From: Piliocolobus tephrosceles
Taxonomy: Eukaryota; Chordata; Mammalia; Primates; Cercopithecidae
Length of the DNA: 64,000 bases
Direction: 5' to 3'
Assembly (NCBI RefSeq): GCF_002776525.5
Contig: NC_045443.1
Span: 36,440,409 to 36,504,408, forward strand
The translations under genes were made by a program, and so were the position numbers. The notes beneath the pieces are model-generated. The model was not told the DNA's origin and searched no databases. It worked only from the letters and a program-made list of their open reading frames with translations. Numbering within the stretch: the stretch's first letter is position 1; the number at the start of each line of letters is the position of its first letter. This document shows, piece by piece, positions 59,165 to 64,000 of the stretch.

Positions 59165-59474
59165 TGTTCATATATATTAATTCATTTAAATCTGATGACA
59201 ATTCAAAGCAATAGCATCATTATTCCCATTTTGCATATGAGATAAGTCTTTTTATAAAATATAGTGACTTCCCCAAGATTACACAGTGACAGCAGTGTTT
59301 CAAATCCAGTATTCTCTGTCTCTTTCTCCTTCAACATAATCATCCTACCAGTTCAGATATATATATGGAAACCTCTCTTGAGGTGCCTTACTTTTTATGG
59401 AATTTGAATGGAAAAAGAGATGAAATGAAAACTGCTTGAAATCTCCCCTAAGTTAGCATTCTTTTTAATAACAG
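59165..59474 (+). repeat. Direct duplication, copy B
   Basis: 310-bp partner of 55425-55727, about 3.7 kb downstream. It keeps a 7-bp stretch missing from copy A. Confidence 0.93.
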
Positions 59475-61298
59475 GAGTGAAGTAAGCCACTGAAATATCA
59501 TCCAAAAATTAGTAGAATAAAATGCTTCTCAAAGAGCATTAGGAATTAAAATGAGCAGCATCTTAGCAGGTCTGTGCCTCTGTGTCCTCTATATTCTCTT
59601 TTGACTCAGTATCCATTTTGCCCCAAAACCTCAAAACAATAATTAGAACAGAAAGGATGACTGGATGAGCTAGAAGTTAAAATATCACATAACAATCTCA
59701 ATAACTAAGTAACTAATTTGAGAGTAGTGATGTCAACGCTACAAATGTATTACCAGGAGAACAGTCATTCTAATGCAATAAGATGGCAGTGTTAAGCAGT
59801 CTTTTAATAATACACACACGAAAACATGGAGCTACATAATGACTTTTTCTGATACAGTCATGTCAGTAAGGAACTAAAAGAAATTTTTTTAAAAAAACTT
59901 CCCCTAGAAGCTGCTTAGAGGATGAAAATACATGTGGAGTGTCTCAGCAATTATTTAAAATAGAACTTGTGCCGTTAGTTACTGACGTATGAGAACTTTG
60001 TAAATAATGAGATGGAAAGTCATTATCATAAAACTATAAACTGTAAGGCAGTTTCACAATATTTCGTCTCAAGTTACTGCGAAAGTGAAAACATAATAGC
60101 TTCACAGATTAAGCATTTTAACTGCATTTGCCTTTTTTTCTCACTTCCTGATTTGTATAGGAAGTTCTGAAGCACCTTACTGATTATCAGCAATGAAACA
60201 TAACTGTAAAACTGAGAAGATCTATCTCAATCCTTCCAAATGAAAGATGAGTTTTCTACCATTTGGGTGAGTGAATAGCTTAACAGGTCTATTAAAATTC
60301 ACTCTATCCTCCCTTCTAATCTGTTCCTGGCACTGGAACAAAGAAAATCATGTCACACATACTGTCACACCCAGCCTCCTAAAGAGAGCCTGGCTTCCCA
60401 CTGGAGGAGCCCTGCACAGTCTGGCCTGCCCCTCTCCAGCCTTCCACAGCACCTCCTCCAGGTCACCTGCCATTGTCACCACTATGCCCCAGGGGCTAGT
60501 ACAGTGACATGCACACAGTTGGGGCTCAATACGTATTTGTTTAATGAAGGAATCATTTTCACCATTTGACAAATGTAACAAAATATTGTCTCATGGTTTT
60601 GAAATTTCCTTATTTTCAAAGCGGTTTTATGTAAGGAGGGAATGAATTAGTAATTCAGTTTATCCCTTATTCTTGGTATGAATTTCTATATTATAGTCCA
60701 GAGCAAGTTTTGAAAGTTATACTTTAATACCATAGTTATTTTCCAACACACACAAACAGATACACAAGCATACAACATAAAACAGATATTAGTAGACATT
60801 TGTTGTGCTTCTCTTTAGAATGGGTGGAAAGGATCTAGTAGCAAAGGGCAAAAGTTAGTGGGTGGGCTCGTACAGGACCCTCACATACCCTGAAGGAGGG
60901 GATTTAGCACATTTGCCTGTATTTGCAGAGGTGTCTAGGAGATCAGTTCTAACACCTGGTAATGAATAGTATTCTGAACAATGAAGCAGTGGATAATCCT
61001 TGACTTATGGGTGTCTTGTGAATACAGGAACTGGAAATTACCCAATGTCTAGGCTCTATCTTGGATTCTAGATGGGCTTGTACTTGGTGGGGTCAAGATA
61101 ATCATAGTATGGATCTATGCCTAGAAATAAGACCAAATCTTAGGACATAAAGACAAAAATCTTAGGGGAAAGCATATTTTAACTTAAGGAAGTCTTGCTA
61201 TGCTTTTATTACAAAGTAAGAGGCAGTCTGCTGTTGAGAAACCTTTGTGTTTAAATTGTGTAGAAGTTTCCCCAGTAACATTGAGTCTCCCCAGTAAC
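59475..61298. other. Intronic sequence, little recognised
   Basis: No exon. It contains the 31-bp inverted partner at 59774-59804 and a weak CA-rich patch near 60745. Nothing else is assigned. Confidence 0.45.
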
Positions 61299-61922
61299 AC
61301 TGGCTGTGTCCCCACCCAAATCTCAATTTGAATTGTATCTCTCTGAATTCCTACGTGTTGTGGGAGGTACCCAGGGGGAGCTAATTGAATCATGGGGGCC
61401 ACTGGTCTTTTCTATGCTATTCTTATAACAGTGAATAAGTGTCATGAAATCTGGTGGGTTTGTCAGGGTTTTCTCCTTTTGCTTCCTCCTCATTTTTCTC
61501 TTGCCACCACCAAGTAAGAAGTGCCCTTTGCCTCTCACCATGATTCTGAGGCCTCCCCAGCCATGTGGAACTGTTAAGTCCAGTTAAACCTCTTTTTTTC
61601 CCCCCAGTTTTGAGTATGTCTTTATCAGCAGCATGAAAATGGACTCATACAGTTAATTGGTACAAGTAGAGTGGGGCGTCACTGAAAAGATACCCGAAAA
61701 TGTGAACTTGACTTTGGAACTGGGTAACAGAAAAAGGTTGGAACAGTTTGGAAGGATCAAGAGAAGAAAGGAAAATGTGGGAAAGTTTGGAACCTCCTAA
61801 AGACATGTTGAATGGCTTTGACAAAAATGCGGACAGTGATATGAACAATAAGGACCAGGCTGAGGTAGTCTCAGATGGAGATGAGGAACTTGTTGAAAAA
61901 TGGAGCAAAGGTGATTCTTGTT
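61299..61922 (+). mobile_element. MaLR (MST/THE1) LTR plus internal sequence
   Basis: LTR from about 61299 (its first bases lost) to 61651, ending CTCATACA. MaLR internal wording follows (GTTAATTGGTACAAGTAGAG to GAGCAAAGGTGATTC) up to about 61922, where a minus-strand L1 interrupts it. Confidence 0.85.
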
Positions 61923-63083
61923 ATTTATTTGCTTATTTTTTATACTTTAAGTTCTAGGGTACATGTGCACTATGTGCAGGTTTGTTACATAGGTATACAT
62001 GTGCCATGTTGGTGTGCTGTACCCACTAACTCGTCATTTACATTAGGTATATCTCCTAATGCTATCCCTTCCCCCTTCCCCCACCCCACGACAGGCCACA
62101 GTGTGTGATGTTCCCCACCGTGACCAACTGTTCTCACTGTTCAAGTCTCACCTATGAGTGAGAACATGCGGTATTTGGTTTTCTGTCCTTAAGACAGTTT
62201 GCTCAGAATGATGGTTTCCAGCTTCATCCATGTCCCTACAAAGGACATGAACTCATCCATTTTTATGGCTGCATAGTATTCCCTGGTGTATATGTGCCAC
62301 ATTTTCTTAATCCAGTCTATCATTGATGGACATTTAGGTTGGTTCCAAGTCTTTGCTATTGTGAATAGTGCTGCAATAAATATATGTGTGCATGTGTCTT
62401 TATAGCAGCATGATTTATAATCCTTTGGGTATATACCCAGTAATGGGATGGCTGGGTCAAATGGTATTTCTAGTTCTAGATCCTTGAGGAATCACCACAC
62501 TGTCTTCCACAATGGTTGAACTAGTTTGCAGTCCCACCAACAGTGTAAAAGTGTTCCTATTTCTCCACATCCTCTCCAGCACCTGTTGTTTCCTGACTTT
62601 TTAATGATCACTATTCTAAATGGTGTGAGATGGTATCTCATTGTGGTTTTGATTTGCATTTCTCTGATGGCTAGTGATGATGAGCATTTTTTCAGGTGTC
62701 TGTTGACTGCATAAATGTCTTCTTTTGAGAAGTGTGTGCTCATATCCTTCGCCCACTTTTTGATGGGGTTGTTTGATTTCTTCTTGTAAATTTGTTTGAG
62801 TTCTTTGTAGATTCTGGATATTAGCCCTTTGTCAGACGGTTAGGAAGTCAAATTTCCCTGTTTGCAGATGACATGACTGCATATTTAGAAAACTCCATTG
62901 TCTCAGCCCAAAACCCCCTTAATCTGATAAGCAACTTCAGCAAAGTCTCAGGACACAAAATCAATGTGCAAAAATCAGAAACATTCCTATACACCAGTAA
63001 CAGACAAACAGAGAGCCAAATCATGAATCATGAGTGAACTCCCATTCACAATTTATTCAAAGAGAATAAAATACCTAGGAATC
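61923..63083 (-). mobile_element. Twin-primed (5'-inverted) L1PA
   Basis: Minus-strand L1 3' end from the tail at about 61923 to about 62843 (ORF2 C-terminal region, recognisable in the frame 62492-62743). It then switches to plus-strand ORF2 reverse-transcriptase sequence (about 62841-63083, FADDM region), with about 3 bp of shared sequence (AGG) at the junction. This is the classic twin-priming form. The inverted part is interrupted at 63083 by the next L1. Confidence 0.88.
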
Positions 63084-64000
63084 GGGGGCGGAGCAAGATG
63101 GCCAAATAGGAACAGCTTCAGTCTCCATCTCCCAGCGCGAGCGACACAGAAGACCGGCGATTTCTGCATTTTCAACTGAGGTACTGGGGTCATCTCACTC
63201 GGGAGTGCCGGACAATCGGTGCTGGTCAGCTGCTGCAGCCCGACCAGCGAGAGCTGAAGCAGGGCGAGGCATCGCCTCACCTGGGAAGCGCCAGGGGGAA
63301 GGGAGTCCCTTTTTCTAGCCAGGGGAACTGAGACACACAACACCTGGAAAACTGGGTAACTCCCACCCCAATACTGCGCTGTAACACCGGCACACCGGAG
63401 ATTATATCCCACACCTGGCCGGGAGGGTCCCATGCCCACGGAGCCTCTCTCCTTGCTAACACAGCAGTCTGCCGCAATCTAACCGCAAGGCAGCAGAGAG
63501 GCTGGGGGAGGGGCGCCCGCCATCGCTGAGGCTTAAGTAGGTAAATAAAGCCGCTGGGAAGCTCGAACTGGGTGGAGCTCACAGCAGCTCAAGGAAACCT
63601 GCCTGTCTCTGTAGACTGCGCCTCTGGGGACAAGGCTCAGCTAAAGGAGCAGAAGCCTGTGAAACGCGAACGACTCTGTCTGACAGCTTTGAAGAGAGCA
63701 GTGGATCTCCCAACACGGAGGTTGAGATCTGAGAAGGGGCAGTCTGCCTGCTCAAGTGGGTCACTGACCCCTGAGTAGCCTAACTGGGAGACATCCCCCA
63801 CTAGGGGCAGTCTGACACCCCACACCTCACAGGGTGGAGTACACCCCTGAGAGGAAGCTTCCAAAGCAAGAATCAGACAGGTGCACTCGCTGTTCAGCAA
63901 TATTCTATCTTCTGAAACCTCTGCTGCTGATACCCAGGCAAACAGGGTCTGGAGTGGACCTCAAGCAATCTCCAACAGACCTATAGCTGAGGGTCCTGAC
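63084..64000 (+). mobile_element. Young L1 5' UTR, runs off the window
   Basis: Starts GGGGGCGGAGCAAGATGGCC, the L1 5' head with a YY1-type AAGATGGCC at 63095-63103. The sequence to 64000 is continuous L1 5' UTR of the L1PA5-derived Old World monkey form. ORF1 and ORF2 would lie to the right, outside the window. It sits inside the ORF2 sequence of the previous L1, after GGAATC. Confidence 0.92.
63479..63523 (-). pseudogene. L1 ORF0 start, cut short
   Basis: On the antisense strand of the L1 5' UTR, at the position of the primate ORF0, an ATG at 63523-63521 opens MAGAPPPASLLPCG and meets TAG at 63481-63479 after 14 codons. ORF0 is an antisense peptide described in primate L1s. Here the frame stops early. 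The N-terminus is recognisable, and the rest of the family length is lost. Confidence 0.6.

Noticed and set aside
1..64000. CRISPR arrays, operons, bacterial genes or tRNA/rRNA genes
   Set aside because: The sequence is plainly primate nuclear DNA. The repeats seen are retroelements and simple repeats, and I recognised no tRNA or rRNA gene.

Overview
The window is primate genomic DNA, most likely from an Old World monkey. Two elements point there. The Alu at 40819-41113 carries the AluYR-type variants known from macaques and baboons, and the L1 5' UTR starting at 63084 has the form I associate with Old World monkey L1. Three N runs (two of 100, one of 10) show a draft assembly. Only one host gene is recognisable: the last three coding exons of SLC2A13 (proton myo-inositol cotransporter HMIT) on the minus strand, at 43537-43658, 43259-43411 and 38114-38340, with a long AT-rich candidate 3' UTR below them. 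In humans this gene lies at 12q12. Everything below about 33.1 kb is downstream intergenic DNA. Everything above 43.66 kb is the large intron upstream of these exons.

Layout. 1-9.5 kb: an old L1M fragment split by a nearly full-length, decayed L1PA on the minus strand. Its target-site duplications are clear, and its tail has become a long CTG/TCC/TTC tract with an assembly gap. 9.5-19.9 kb: a class II (HML, betaretrovirus-like) provirus with paired 353-bp LTRs, a 6-bp target duplication and broken gag, pro/dUTPase, pol and env. Its env is interrupted at 15323-18669 by a second, much younger class I provirus with paired 482-bp LTRs, a 5-bp target duplication and a tRNA-Phe-like primer site. 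The inner provirus keeps only a broken gag, a piece of protease and the env tail. 20-33 kb: old dispersed repeats (MIR, L2, LTR-like pieces, a truncated Alu, an L1M with 5' UTR/ORF1/start of ORF2, a hAT-type element inside L2) and a 160-bp duplicated block. 33-43.7 kb: the SLC2A13 3' end. 45.0-47.7 kb: a nearly full-length Tigger1 DNA transposon split by a THE1/MST-type solo LTR. 54.5-59.8 kb: a small Tigger-type element, an LTR12-like LTR and a set of direct and inverted local duplications with a hairpin. 61.3-64 kb: a MaLR LTR plus internal sequence, cut by a twin-primed L1, which is itself cut by the 5' end of a young L1 running off the window.

The most interesting object is the inner class I provirus. 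Its two LTRs differ at only 4 of 482 positions by eye, yet its gag and pro carry several stops and frame breaks and most of pol and env is missing. That is more damage than a recent insertion should accumulate, so it was probably already defective when it moved and was mobilised in trans. The second most interesting area is the mosaic of duplications and inversions in the SLC2A13 intron at 55.4-59.8 kb. No complete viral or L1 protein-coding frame survives in the window.
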